DNA of 6,152 bases, from positions 8,888-15,039 of the forward strand of contig DAZF01000022.1 in the NCBI GenBank assembly GCA_002507205.1, read 5' to 3'. Under the pieces are notes generated by a model, which was given only the letters and a program-made list of their open reading frames with translations, was not told the origin of the DNA and made no database searches. How positions within the stretch are numbered: position 1 is the stretch's first letter; each line of letters begins with the position of its first letter. Source of the stretch: Methanolobus sp. UBA32 (GTDB lineage Archaea > Halobacteriota > Methanosarcinia > Methanosarcinales > Methanosarcinaceae). Position numbers and translations under genes: made by a program. Shown piece by piece: positions 1 through 6,090 of the stretch.

Positions 1-125
1 ACCATATGCAGGTTCATGTAATCATCAGCACTTTTTAAAGTTCCTTCGAGCAGGTGAAGGTCACCTTTCATCTCTACCTGGACTTTAGATCCAACTAATT
101 TCTGGACTTTCTTACTAGGGAACAA
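1..125 (-). CDS. LSm (Sm-like) RNA-binding protein, N-terminal part, cut by window edge
   Basis: The first 41 codons of a small Sm-fold protein read leftwards and leave the window. The visible protein begins MFPSKKVQKLVGSKVQVEM and carries a recognisable Sm1 motif: a hydrophobic strand (residues 14-19), G21, G28 followed by T29-L30, then D34-D-Y-M-N38-L. In Sm proteins the Asp and the Met-Asn of this motif line the RNA-binding pore of a hexameric or heptameric ring; archaeal members bind U-rich RNA and tRNA fragments in the cytoplasm. The start is taken as TTG at 125-123. No ATG precedes the conserved region in this frame, an in-frame TGA lies at 143-141, and a GAGG Shine-Dalgarno sits at 136-133, seven bases upstream. 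The Sm2 motif lies outside the window. The family call is by motif reading only. The MFP-KKVQ beginning differs from the more familiar SmAP1 N-terminus, so this is probably a second paralogue (inference). Confidence 0.85.
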   Translation of the reverse strand, partial: MFPSKKVQKLVGSKVQVEMKGDLHLLEGTLKSADDYMNLHM

Positions 126-249
126 AATTAATCCTCGCTTTCATTTAAAAGAATAATACTTATCTGTATGCCATTCTATATTCAGGCTAATTAAAATAGC
201 CAATATCATATTTATTCTTGGCGATTTGCACATAAATACTTGATGCAGG
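126..249 (-). promoter_or_regulatory. intergenic region with likely promoter of the LSm gene
   Basis: This 124-bp AT-rich gap lies between the end of the DUF3467 gene and the LSm start, both on the minus strand. Reading leftwards, a TATA-like GAATATAGAA (about 183-174) would place transcription start near 150-155 and give a leader of roughly 25-30 bases that includes the GAGG ribosome site at 136-133. A second AT-rich candidate, AATAAATATG (about 215-206), would give a longer leader. A small inverted repeat GGCTA/TAGCC (185-189 and 197-201, 7-base loop) lies between them. It could be the end of the DUF3467 transcript, but no T-tract follows it. No small ORF or RNA gene was recognised. Confidence 0.4.
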
Positions 250-651
250 TCACATATAACCCTGTAATTCAGTGCTATCCTGCACAGCATCCGGCTTTTT
301 CGCCTTTATGCCGACCTGTGGTTTTGTAATAGGACCAAATGTGGCTTCATAATTCTGTATATGCTGATTGAGCCAGCGTACAAGTTCAACTGTCGCCAGA
401 GGTGAAAGTATAACCTCGGTCTCAAGTCTTCTCTGAATAACCTGCTCATCACCTTTCTTACTTACAGCCATAGGCATATCGTTATAAAAGCCGATCCTGA
501 AATCATAGGGACTGTGTCCTCCCACTGCACCAATGGAGTAGACCTGCTTAAAATCATCCGGTTTATGCAATTCAATTCTGACATTCTTCTTTTTCCTTAT
601 CTCTTCAGGTTTATCGGTCATCTTGTCACCTTCGTTTTTTTCTGAGTCCAT
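250..651 (-). CDS. DUF3467 family protein
   Basis: This small soluble protein (133 residues from the first ATG) has no signal peptide or membrane segment. The middle carries the block typical of DUF3467 proteins, VYSIGAVGGHSPYDFRIGF (residues 37-55), followed by a predicted strand and a helix-rich LSPLATVELVRWLNQHI segment (82-98). The first 24 residues are charged and poorly structured (Glu/Asp/Lys-rich). The last 25 are Lys/Pro-rich and look like a flexible tail. Members of this family occur in archaea and bacteria, and their function is not established. Two starts are possible: ATG at 651, with GAGG ten bases upstream, and ATG at 621 (Met11), with a better placed AAGGTGA four bases upstream. 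The domain is intact either way. It lies between an LSm gene and a helicase on the same strand, but with its own candidate promoter, so co-function is not shown. The family call is fairly secure; the role is unknown. Confidence 0.85.
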   Translation of the reverse strand: MDSEKNEGDKMTDKPEEIRKKKNVRIELHKPDDFKQVYSIGAVGGHSPYDFRIGFYNDMPMAVSKKGDEQVIQRRLETEVILSPLATVELVRWLNQHIQNYEATFGPITKPQVGIKAKKPDAVQDSTELQGYM

Positions 652-692
652 ATAATCACATCCTCAATAGGCTTCTATCTGCAGACATAACT

Positions 693-700
693 ATTATAAT
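693..700 (-). promoter_or_regulatory. TATA-like box upstream of the DUF3467 gene
   Basis: Reading leftwards, ATTATAAT (700-693), preceded by an A-rich stretch, resembles an archaeal TATA box. A start about 25 bases downstream, near 670, would give a leader of about 20 bases that contains the GAGG at 664-661. This suggests the DUF3467 gene can be transcribed independently of the helicase upstream of it. Confidence 0.4.
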
Positions 701-710
701 TTTTGATGCT

Positions 711-763
711 GAAAATTGTTGCCTGAATGACCGCAGGATATGTATCAGCCCTCAACAATTTTC
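711..763 (-). repeat. 11-bp perfect inverted repeat straddling the helicase stop codon
   Basis: GAAAATTGTTG (711-721) and CAACAATTTTC (753-763) are perfectly complementary arms with 31 bases between them. One arm lies inside the last codons of the helicase (Lys-Ile-Val), the stop codon (747-745) is in the loop, and the other arm is in the 3' untranslated region. The loop has a further possible 4-bp stem, CTGA (723-726) with TCAG (745-748). In the helicase mRNA this would form a hairpin over the stop codon. It is not followed by a T-tract, so a classic terminator is unlikely; a 3'-end stability or processing element is possible. Confidence 0.6.
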
Positions 764-3222
764 CTAAGGCTTCTGGCTCTTGCAGAGACTTCCCTTTTAG
801 AATGTGCCGCAGCTATCAGTTCAACGGCCTCAAGGTTACGTACCACATTATCGAGATAGCCAAGCACATCGCCAGGATAAGCAGTTATTCCATAAAGGCT
901 CTCAAGTTTTCTTACAATTCCATCCGGCTCATAACCTTCAGCCCTGATAGAAATGATCTTCTCAGAGAACTTGCGTTCAGCACAGCCACAATAAGGAGAA
1001 TCCCGACAATTGCATGTCAGAAAATCAGCGGCAAATTCGAACAACTGGTCACGCAGCGTGATATCCAGTTTATCCATATTTTCCCCTTCAAACAATATAT
1101 CCAGAGAAGCTCCCTGAAACACTCTTGACGGAAGATTCACATTAAGGGCAGCAGATATGCGAGCAGCATACTTGTAATAGACCGAATCAAAGAACTCCAG
1201 ATTGGAAACCGTCACCAGAGGATCCTGTTCCACCAGAACGGAGTCACGTATAAGAAACGCCTTTGAAACTGAAAGAAAATGCCCTGCTGCTATCTTTCCG
1301 AATCTTGTAAGCGAAATAAGGTCATCCTTTTTGTGAAGGAACTTATTTCTTGCAAGTTTGTTAAGCAAGAAATCTACGTTATAGTCAGCCAGCATATTGG
1401 AGTGTATCTTTTCAAGATCCTTCTTTGAGGAAGTCACAGCAGCTGTCGCGAGAACTTCTTCCAGTTGTTCATCATCACCATACTGGACCTTGCTATGCTG
1501 CATCTCACCTTTAAGCAGTTTCAGGGCAACGGCATCCTCAGTATCGCCCTTGTCACCTGAATATTTCTTGTTAGGAACAGCAAGCACGATCACCTCACCA
1601 CGATCATGGTAATCAGGTCTTCCTGCACGTCCCAGCATCTGGAGAAAATCCTGCATAGTAAGCCATTCGATACCCATTGCCAGAGATTCGAATATGACCT
1701 GTGATGCCGGAAAATCCACTCCGGCTGCAAGGGCTGCCGTTGTCACAACAACGGGGAGTTTACCTTTGACAAAAGCGATCTCGACTTTTTTGCGCTCCTG
1801 ACTTGTAAGACCCGCATGATACGGAGCAGCAGATATTGGCAACGCTTCAGCAATGCTATGACAATTACGCCTTGAATTCGTGAATATTATTGTCTGACCC
1901 TTATGACCTTTTGAAGATGTCATGGCAAACTCTTCCCTTACAAGCCTGGTCATTATCTTTACCTTGGAGTATTCAGGACAGAGTATCAGATGTCTTTCAA
2001 TAGGCACCGGGCGATACTCATACTCAATGAGCTTCGCTCCCAGCTGTTTTGCACGCAACTGGGGTTTGGCCACGGTTGCAGAAAGGTAAATGAACTGGGC
2101 ATCAGGTGCAATGTATTTCAACCTTGCAATAACACCATCCAGGCGGTGACCTCTTTCAGAATCCTCTATCGTATGAACCTCATCTATTACCACTGTTCCG
2201 ACATGTCCCAGCATATCAGCGCCACCTGTCCTGAGGACATAATCAAGACCTTCGTATGTCCCTATTATTATATCCGAATCCAGGGTTCTTGTCATGGATT
2301 CATTCTTTGAGGTCTTGATACGTGCACTGCCCACCCTGATAGATGTTTTGATGCCAATTGGAGAATATCGTTTTGTGAACTGGTCATATTTCTGGTTCGC
2401 AAGTGCTACCAGTGGCACAAGATAGAGCATTTTGCCCTTCTTCCTTAAAATATTCTCAATACCTGCAAGCTCGGCTATCAGGGTCTTACCTGTCGCAGTC
2501 ACAGATGTGACAAGCTGATTCTGTCCTTTGAGAAGACCGTTTTCAACTGACAGGGATTGCACCGGCAGAAGAGTATCGGATTTTTCGAGCAGTATTTTTT
2601 TAAAACTCTTATGCAAAGGCAGGTCCTTTATCAGTTCCTTTGGAACTGAAGTGTTTGCAGCAATGGAATCGAATTTTGTAAGCTCACGGTCCAGGTCATC
2701 AGGACTTATCATAGCCATCGTCCTGTCAAGATCCTTTGTCTTGAGCATTATATCCTCAAATCTCTGACATACCTCATCCCCATAGTTTACATGGGAACTT
2801 TTGAGCATTCTGAAAAGTTCTTCCCGTGCACAGTCCTCACACACTTTATCCCGATGATATTTTATAGAACGCCTGTTCAGGAAATTGAACCTGTTCTTTA
2901 ACAGGCAGAATTTGCATGCATTTACAACATCTGCGCTGAGCTGAAATCCCTGGAGCATATCTACAAATCTGGCAGTCTGTTCAGCATCACCGTCCCTGGC
3001 TATCATTATACGGTCAGCTATCCTTATAAGATCGATAAATTCCGATGGCGGCCTGTATTCACCTTTGCCTTCGGTTTTGACCTTGAATTTATGCGGACGC
3101 GGGCCGGCATCAGTCTGCCTCAGAAGAAGCTCACCGACAAAAAGAGGTTTTTTCTTTTTATCCCGTATCGGCAGGATAATAATTTTGGACCTTTCGGCGC
3201 TTGCAAGTATCCAGAGAGTCAT
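745..3222 (-). CDS. Ski2-like superfamily 2 DEAD/DEAH helicase with two cysteine clusters
   Basis: This 825-residue cytoplasmic ATP-dependent nucleic-acid helicase has all the main SF2 motifs in order. They are Walker A TATGKT (242-247), a Ia-type segment LVPLVALANQKY (268-279), motif II DEVH (347-350), motif III SAT (381-383), motif IV IIFTNS (445-450), motif V TTAALAAGVDFPA (494-506) and motif VI QMLGRAGRPDYHDRG (528-542). The arrangement resembles Hel308/Ski2-like enzymes. An N-terminal extension of about 215 residues holds CxxC pairs C103/C106 and C128/C131, a likely zinc site. After the helicase core comes a winged-helix-like stretch (about 605-650) and then a C-terminal region with C737-x-C739-x5-C745-x-C747, which I associate with the archaeal DUF5814-type tail (from memory, not checked). 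ATG at 3222 has only a weak ribosome site (AGAG), but the N-terminus MTLWILASAERSK reads naturally. The gene is divergent from the RecA-like gene, and its substrate (DNA or RNA) cannot be told from sequence. It is not a typical Hel308, which lacks these cysteine clusters. Confidence 0.9.
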   Translation of the reverse strand: MTLWILASAERSKIIILPIRDKKKKPLFVGELLLRQTDAGPRPHKFKVKTEGKGEYRPPSEFIDLIRIADRIMIARDGDAEQTARFVDMLQGFQLSADVVNACKFCLLKNRFNFLNRRSIKYHRDKVCEDCAREELFRMLKSSHVNYGDEVCQRFEDIMLKTKDLDRTMAMISPDDLDRELTKFDSIAANTSVPKELIKDLPLHKSFKKILLEKSDTLLPVQSLSVENGLLKGQNQLVTSVTATGKTLIAELAGIENILRKKGKMLYLVPLVALANQKYDQFTKRYSPIGIKTSIRVGSARIKTSKNESMTRTLDSDIIIGTYEGLDYVLRTGGADMLGHVGTVVIDEVHTIEDSERGHRLDGVIARLKYIAPDAQFIYLSATVAKPQLRAKQLGAKLIEYEYRPVPIERHLILCPEYSKVKIMTRLVREEFAMTSSKGHKGQTIIFTNSRRNCHSIAEALPISAAPYHAGLTSQERKKVEIAFVKGKLPVVVTTAALAAGVDFPASQVIFESLAMGIEWLTMQDFLQMLGRAGRPDYHDRGEVIVLAVPNKKYSGDKGDTEDAVALKLLKGEMQHSKVQYGDDEQLEEVLATAAVTSSKKDLEKIHSNMLADYNVDFLLNKLARNKFLHKKDDLISLTRFGKIAAGHFLSVSKAFLIRDSVLVEQDPLVTVSNLEFFDSVYYKYAARISAALNVNLPSRVFQGASLDILFEGENMDKLDITLRDQLFEFAADFLTCNCRDSPYCGCAERKFSEKIISIRAEGYEPDGIVRKLESLYGITAYPGDVLGYLDNVVRNLEAVELIAAAHSKREVSARARSLRKIVEG

Positions 3223-3246
3223 TGATGCTCTTTGATGACTTATAGT

Positions 3247-3268
3247 CTATAAATACTATTGTATATAC
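3247..3268 (-). promoter_or_regulatory. candidate promoter elements of the helicase gene
   Basis: Reading leftwards from the divergent region, two TATA-like sequences precede the helicase: GTATATAC (3268-3261) and GTATTTATAG (3256-3247). The first predicts a start near 3238 and a leader of about 15 bases. The second predicts an almost leaderless mRNA, which would fit the weak Shine-Dalgarno. The sequence does not decide between them. Confidence 0.4.
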
Positions 3269-3270
3269 TC

Positions 3271-3284
3271 AAAACAAGTGTTTT
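3271..3284. promoter_or_regulatory. palindrome AAAACA-AG-TGTTTT midway in the divergent promoter, possible operator
   Basis: A 14-bp sequence with 6-bp complementary arms and a 2-base centre lies between the TATA-like boxes of the helicase and of the RecA-like gene, and its right arm touches the latter's first candidate TATA box. This is where a dimeric regulator could control both genes. AT-rich palindromes of this size also arise by chance in such DNA, so operator function is an inference. Confidence 0.3.
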
Positions 3285-3306
3285 ATAATATTAGAGATTA
3301 TATAAT
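3281..3306 (+). promoter_or_regulatory. candidate TATA boxes of the RecA/KaiC-like gene
   Basis: TTTTATAATA (3281-3290) would start transcription near 3310 and give a leader of about 20 bases that includes GGGGATGA (3321-3328), a moderate match to the Shine-Dalgarno. A second candidate, the palindromic ATTATATAAT (3297-3306), would start transcription within a few bases of the ATG. The first fits the ribosome site better. Confidence 0.45.
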
Positions 3307-3331
3307 TATTGAATATTATTGGGGATGAAAA

Positions 3332-4165
3332 ATGCTGGAATCTATACACATGATGGAGACTGAAACCATTAGTCCTGAGGCTGAATTCAGGGATGGGGGA
3401 GAAACTTCCCTTTATGAAAGTCTTAAAAAACAGGAACAAAATATGGTAGTTGAAGATGGATTCCGTCTGAGTTCAACCGGAATTTTAGTTCTTGACAGGA
3501 CATTAGGAGGAGGGTTGCCAGCCGGATCACTTACATACTTTTCAGCCGACCCACGTTCAATGTCTGAAGTTTTCCTTTACCAATTCACTCAATCACGCAA
3601 AACGTACTATTTTACAACGAGCAGAAAACCAAGATTTGTGCTCAACGATGTGATCAACCTTGGATTTGATCCCAGTAACATCATTTTTGTAGACATATAC
3701 AGTGAATACTATTGTACGACATGTGGAGACAAGTCAGATAACATAGGTAACGAATTCATAGATTCCAAGATCATAGATTTCACTGAGTTCAACTTGCGCA
3801 ACATTGCAAACGATTCAAGCGGTGAAGAAGTGAACATTATCTTCGATTCCTTCTCGTTCTTTATGGAACTCACCGTTAACAAAGGACACATTAAACAACT
3901 TGTTAACGTACTCTATGAAACAACAAAGGATCTTGGATGCCTGACCTACCTGTATGGAGTTAATAACAATAAAGCCAAGGACATTGAGAACTTCACTTTT
4001 AACATATGCGATGTTATTTTTGAGTCGATCCTTGACAAAGGAGCTGACAAGGTAATAAGTAAACTTGCAATTCCAAAGATCAGGGGAATGGTGCCCAGTG
4101 CAGACATCATAAAATTCAAGATCGGAGAAGGCATACAGATCGACACATCCAAGGATATTGCATAA
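3332..4165 (+). CDS. RecA/KaiC-fold protein with degenerate Walker A (HTR-like / RAD55-type family)
   Basis: This 277-residue protein has a RecA-like core. LSSTGILVLDRTLGGGLPAG (47-66) matches the entry strand of KaiC/RadA-type ATPases, where a P-loop should follow. Here the loop reads SADPRSMSE (71-79), so the expected glycines and the Lys-Thr/Ser pair are missing; S78 and E79 stand where K-T would be. A Walker B-like NIIFDSF with D172 remains, as does a late IPKIRGMVPS segment (248-256) like the K-x-R-G of KaiC proteins. A CxxC (C128/C131) sits in the middle. The fold is likely kept while ATP hydrolysis is probably lost, which suggests a structural, sensory or partner-binding role. Similar methanogen and haloarchaeal proteins are often labelled HTR-like or RAD55 family; that label is from memory. 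The first 45 residues are acidic and nonconserved. ATG at 3332 follows GGGGATGA; in-frame ATGs at 3350 and 3353 are alternatives. It is divergent from the helicase and convergent with the phosphorylase. Confidence 0.8.
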   Translation: MLESIHMMETETISPEAEFRDGGETSLYESLKKQEQNMVVEDGFRLSSTGILVLDRTLGGGLPAGSLTYFSADPRSMSEVFLYQFTQSRKTYYFTTSRKPRFVLNDVINLGFDPSNIIFVDIYSEYYCTTCGDKSDNIGNEFIDSKIIDFTEFNLRNIANDSSGEEVNIIFDSFSFFMELTVNKGHIKQLVNVLYETTKDLGCLTYLYGVNNNKAKDIENFTFNICDVIFESILDKGADKVISKLAIPKIRGMVPSADIIKFKIGEGIQIDTSKDIA

Positions 4166-4186
4166 TATCCAAGAATCCTTTTCTTT
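4153..4186 (+). terminator. likely terminator of the RecA/KaiC-like gene
   Basis: GGATATT (4153-4159) and AATATCC (4164-4170) form a perfect 7-bp stem with a four-base loop, GCAT. The TAA stop codon (4163-4165) lies in the loop and right arm. A pyrimidine-rich CCTTTTCTTT (4177-4186) follows, as expected for archaeal T-tract termination, and reaches the stop codon of the opposing phosphorylase gene (4187-4185). On the minus strand the hairpin also forms but no T-tract follows it. Confidence 0.5.
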
Positions 4187-4979
4187 AAAATTCCGCATCT
4201 GAAGTTGCAAGCGAACAGGTACAGGAATATTGTTCCGGAAGTGACCGTATAACATCCGAGAGTACTCCTCTCAATTTATCATTTATATTTGTGAGAGTAT
4301 CAAGCACTTCAGTAACTGTCATTTTTCCCGTTCCCGTCCCACATGCGTCATTTGTAATAGTACAGATGGATGCATAGCACATGTTCAGTTCTTTTGCGAG
4401 CACGATTTCAGGAAGGCCGGTCATACCTACAACATCCCCGAATTGCCGCATCATTCGTATTTCAGCTTTTGTTTCAAACCTTGGACCTTCAGCGCAGATA
4501 TAAACACCTTCTGAAAAGCCAATGTTCCTGCCAGCAAGAGAAGCACTCATAAGCTGTCTTGTATGAGGACAGTATGGTTCACTTACATCTACATGCACTG
4601 TCCTTTCATTAAAAAAAGTCGAAGGTCTGCTCTTAGTAAGATCAATAAAATCATTGGGTAAAAAGAAACTTCCAACAGGATGATTCTTCATAGTACCTAC
4701 GGAATTTGTGGATATTATCCTCTTTATACCCAATTCATGTATGGCACAGATATTGGCCCGATAATTTAGCATATGAGGTGGAACATGCCTGTTACCATCT
4801 GCATGTCTGGGTATCAATGCAACATTTCTGCCCCCTATCTTCAGAATATGAACGAGGACATCACCATAAAGAGTACTTACCAGCACTTCCCTATCAGAAC
4901 CTTCTGAAGTGAAAGCAACCCCGCCTATTAAAGCAACCTGCAGATCCAGATCAGGATAAATGTTCTCTTTTTCCTGCAT
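4185..4979 (-). CDS. mtnP: MTAP-family purine nucleoside phosphorylase, probably S-methyl-5'-thioinosine phosphorylase
   Basis: This 264-residue cytoplasmic enzyme cleaves methylthio-nucleosides with phosphate to base plus 5-methylthioribose-1-phosphate, recycling the by-product of polyamine and S-adenosylmethionine use. Family landmarks are phosphate-site IPRHADGNRHVPPHMLNYRAN (56-76, with R58, H59, H69), EGPRFET (164-170) and MTGLPEIVLAKE (186-197). At the base site human MTAP has TDYDCW, whose two Asp select adenine. Here it is T209-N-D-A-C-G214, so these become Asn210 and Ala212. This points to a 6-oxopurine, that is methylthioinosine, as in the M. jannaschii route where MTA is deaminated first. 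The N-terminal loop is IGGVAF (18-23), not the usual GGTG/GGSG. The start is ATG 4979, preceded by AGAGGTGA. The frame stays open upstream to another ATG at 5060, but that would overlap the DUF373 gene and lacks a reason. It is the second gene of an operon with DUF373. The symbol is for the family; true substrate is untested. Confidence 0.88.
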   Translation of the reverse strand: MQEKENIYPDLDLQVALIGGVAFTSEGSDREVLVSTLYGDVLVHILKIGGRNVALIPRHADGNRHVPPHMLNYRANICAIHELGIKRIISTNSVGTMKNHPVGSFFLPNDFIDLTKSRPSTFFNERTVHVDVSEPYCPHTRQLMSASLAGRNIGFSEGVYICAEGPRFETKAEIRMMRQFGDVVGMTGLPEIVLAKELNMCYASICTITNDACGTGTGKMTVTEVLDTLTNINDKLRGVLSDVIRSLPEQYSCTCSLATSDAEF

Positions 4980-4983
4980 TGTT

Positions 4984-4991
4984 TCACCTCT
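4984..4991 (-). promoter_or_regulatory. Shine-Dalgarno of the phosphorylase overlapping the DUF373 stop codon
   Basis: Reading leftwards, AGAGGTGA (4991-4984) holds both the last codon and TGA stop of the DUF373 gene and a strong ribosome site, four bases before the phosphorylase ATG (4979). It fixes the start of the second gene and implies translational coupling within one mRNA. Confidence 0.75.
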
Positions 4992-6087
4992 TAGACTTTT
5001 TTCCTGTTGCTTGCGGACGATTTGAAACCTTGATCCCTGCCAGTGCGAGGATGATAGCAAATACTATAGAATATACGAATTGTTCTATTCCTGCACGTGG
5101 ATCGCCAATATCGCTTCCAATCACAGGGCTCATTGACATGAGGTAACTGGTGGCTCCCCAGAAAAGGAAACCTATGGACAACACAAAGAAAGCAGGTATC
5201 AGATATTTTCCATAAGACTCACCACGTTGTTTGCAATCTATTATCTTTCCTGCGTCTGCAAAGAGTATTGCCAGAACATATACCCAGATGGTCTTGTGAA
5301 TGAAAGCTGTGAACAGCGGGATAACTCCATAATACCACAGTCCTTCTGCTGTGTAAAACGCCCATACATCCATGAGTCCTGCCAGAGTGGCCACTATTAT
5401 TAAGAAAAACGCTGTTGCATAAGTGAAGAATGTCATTCTGCCCGAGTGGAAAGAATCTTTAAGTTTTTCCCAGTAGAAAGCAACTGTATCGCTGAATCCA
5501 CGGTAAAGCATGTAAAGACCAACTGCCGCCAGAATGCCTATAATAGCACCCTGGGAATAGTTAATAAGCAGGAAAAATGCGTATATGAGAGCCGTAAGTC
5601 CCAGCGGAACGAAAAATGTCTGGGATATTTTAGGATCATTGAAAGCATGTTTGATTATGTAATAGGTACTTTCCAGATTGGCACTCTGCATTACTACAAT
5701 GCGCCTTACGGAATCGATCTTGACCCTGGACTGTACGATGGGAAGCAGGGTTTCATCTTCAGCACCATCAGATACGAATATAACTGATTCTGCCGGGAAT
5801 TTCTTCAAAAGCATATCAAGCTGATTGGCTATCCTCTGGTCAGAGATGATACCAATGTTCCTGTCACCTGCAAGGGTAAAGATTTCCGCATCAACTCCCT
5901 TTGCAAGCAACTCGTCAAGTATCTTGACGCCTCCGAAGATAGTGTTTGTATCGGAATCTTCAGGGTCTGCTAATGCAAGCTTGACCGCTGCCTCTATATT
6001 TGCTTCTTTGCCTATCAGAGGGCCCTGGACGTTCGCTTTGTCTCCAAGGTCATTATCCCTGTCTATGCAGATTACCAGTGTTTGCAT
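4984..6087 (-). CDS. DUF373 family integral membrane protein
   Basis: This 367-residue protein has a soluble N-terminal half and a multi-pass membrane half. The N-terminus carries the hallmark pattern of archaeal DUF373 proteins: CIDRDNDLG (7-15), GPLIGKEANIEAAVKLA (22-38), ADPEDSDTNTIFGGVKILDE (40-59), TLAGDRNIG (71-79) and FVSDGAEDE (104-112). The acidic runs look like a metal- or nucleotide-binding site, but no activity is established for the family. About six to seven hydrophobic segments follow (roughly 156-176, 179-197, 219-239, 250-263, 266-278, 296-316, 335-353), then a basic tail ending KKSKR. There is no signal peptide; the N-terminal half is probably cytoplasmic, and the basic tail would also favour the inside. 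ATG at 6087 is preceded by AGGAGT. It is the first gene of an operon with the phosphorylase, four bases away; whether they share a pathway is unknown. The length is normal for the family as I know it. Confidence 0.9.
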   Translation of the reverse strand: MQTLVICIDRDNDLGDKANVQGPLIGKEANIEAAVKLALADPEDSDTNTIFGGVKILDELLAKGVDAEIFTLAGDRNIGIISDQRIANQLDMLLKKFPAESVIFVSDGAEDETLLPIVQSRVKIDSVRRIVVMQSANLESTYYIIKHAFNDPKISQTFFVPLGLTALIYAFFLLINYSQGAIIGILAAVGLYMLYRGFSDTVAFYWEKLKDSFHSGRMTFFTYATAFFLIIVATLAGLMDVWAFYTAEGLWYYGVIPLFTAFIHKTIWVYVLAILFADAGKIIDCKQRGESYGKYLIPAFFVLSIGFLFWGATSYLMSMSPVIGSDIGDPRAGIEQFVYSIVFAIILALAGIKVSNRPQATGKKSKR

Positions 6088-6090
6088 GAA

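Noticed and set aside
185..201. GGCTA/TAGCC inverted repeat as a terminator of the DUF3467 gene
   Set aside because: The stem is only 5 bp and no T-tract follows in the direction of transcription; kept only as a remark on the intergenic region.
727..1128. 133-codon plus-strand reading frame inside the helicase 3' end
   Set aside because: It lies antisense to the helicase motor gene's conserved C-terminal region, has no family-like sequence, and its start lacks a ribosome site. The same applies to plus-strand frames at 1397-1612, 1990-2310 and 2528-2767.
3223..3331. Possible C/D box guide RNA, from a TGATGA at 3234-3239
   Set aside because: The base before it does not fit the C box consensus and no D box lies at a suitable distance.
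3815..4255. 146-codon minus-strand reading frame across the convergent junction
   Set aside because: It is antisense to the RecA-like gene and also overlaps the phosphorylase end, with no recognisable domain. Two real genes with clear motifs explain the region.
4980..5060. 27-residue N-terminal extension of the phosphorylase from ATG 5060
   Set aside because: It would overlap the DUF373 coding end, shows no family similarity, and the strong AGAGGTGA site points to ATG 4979.
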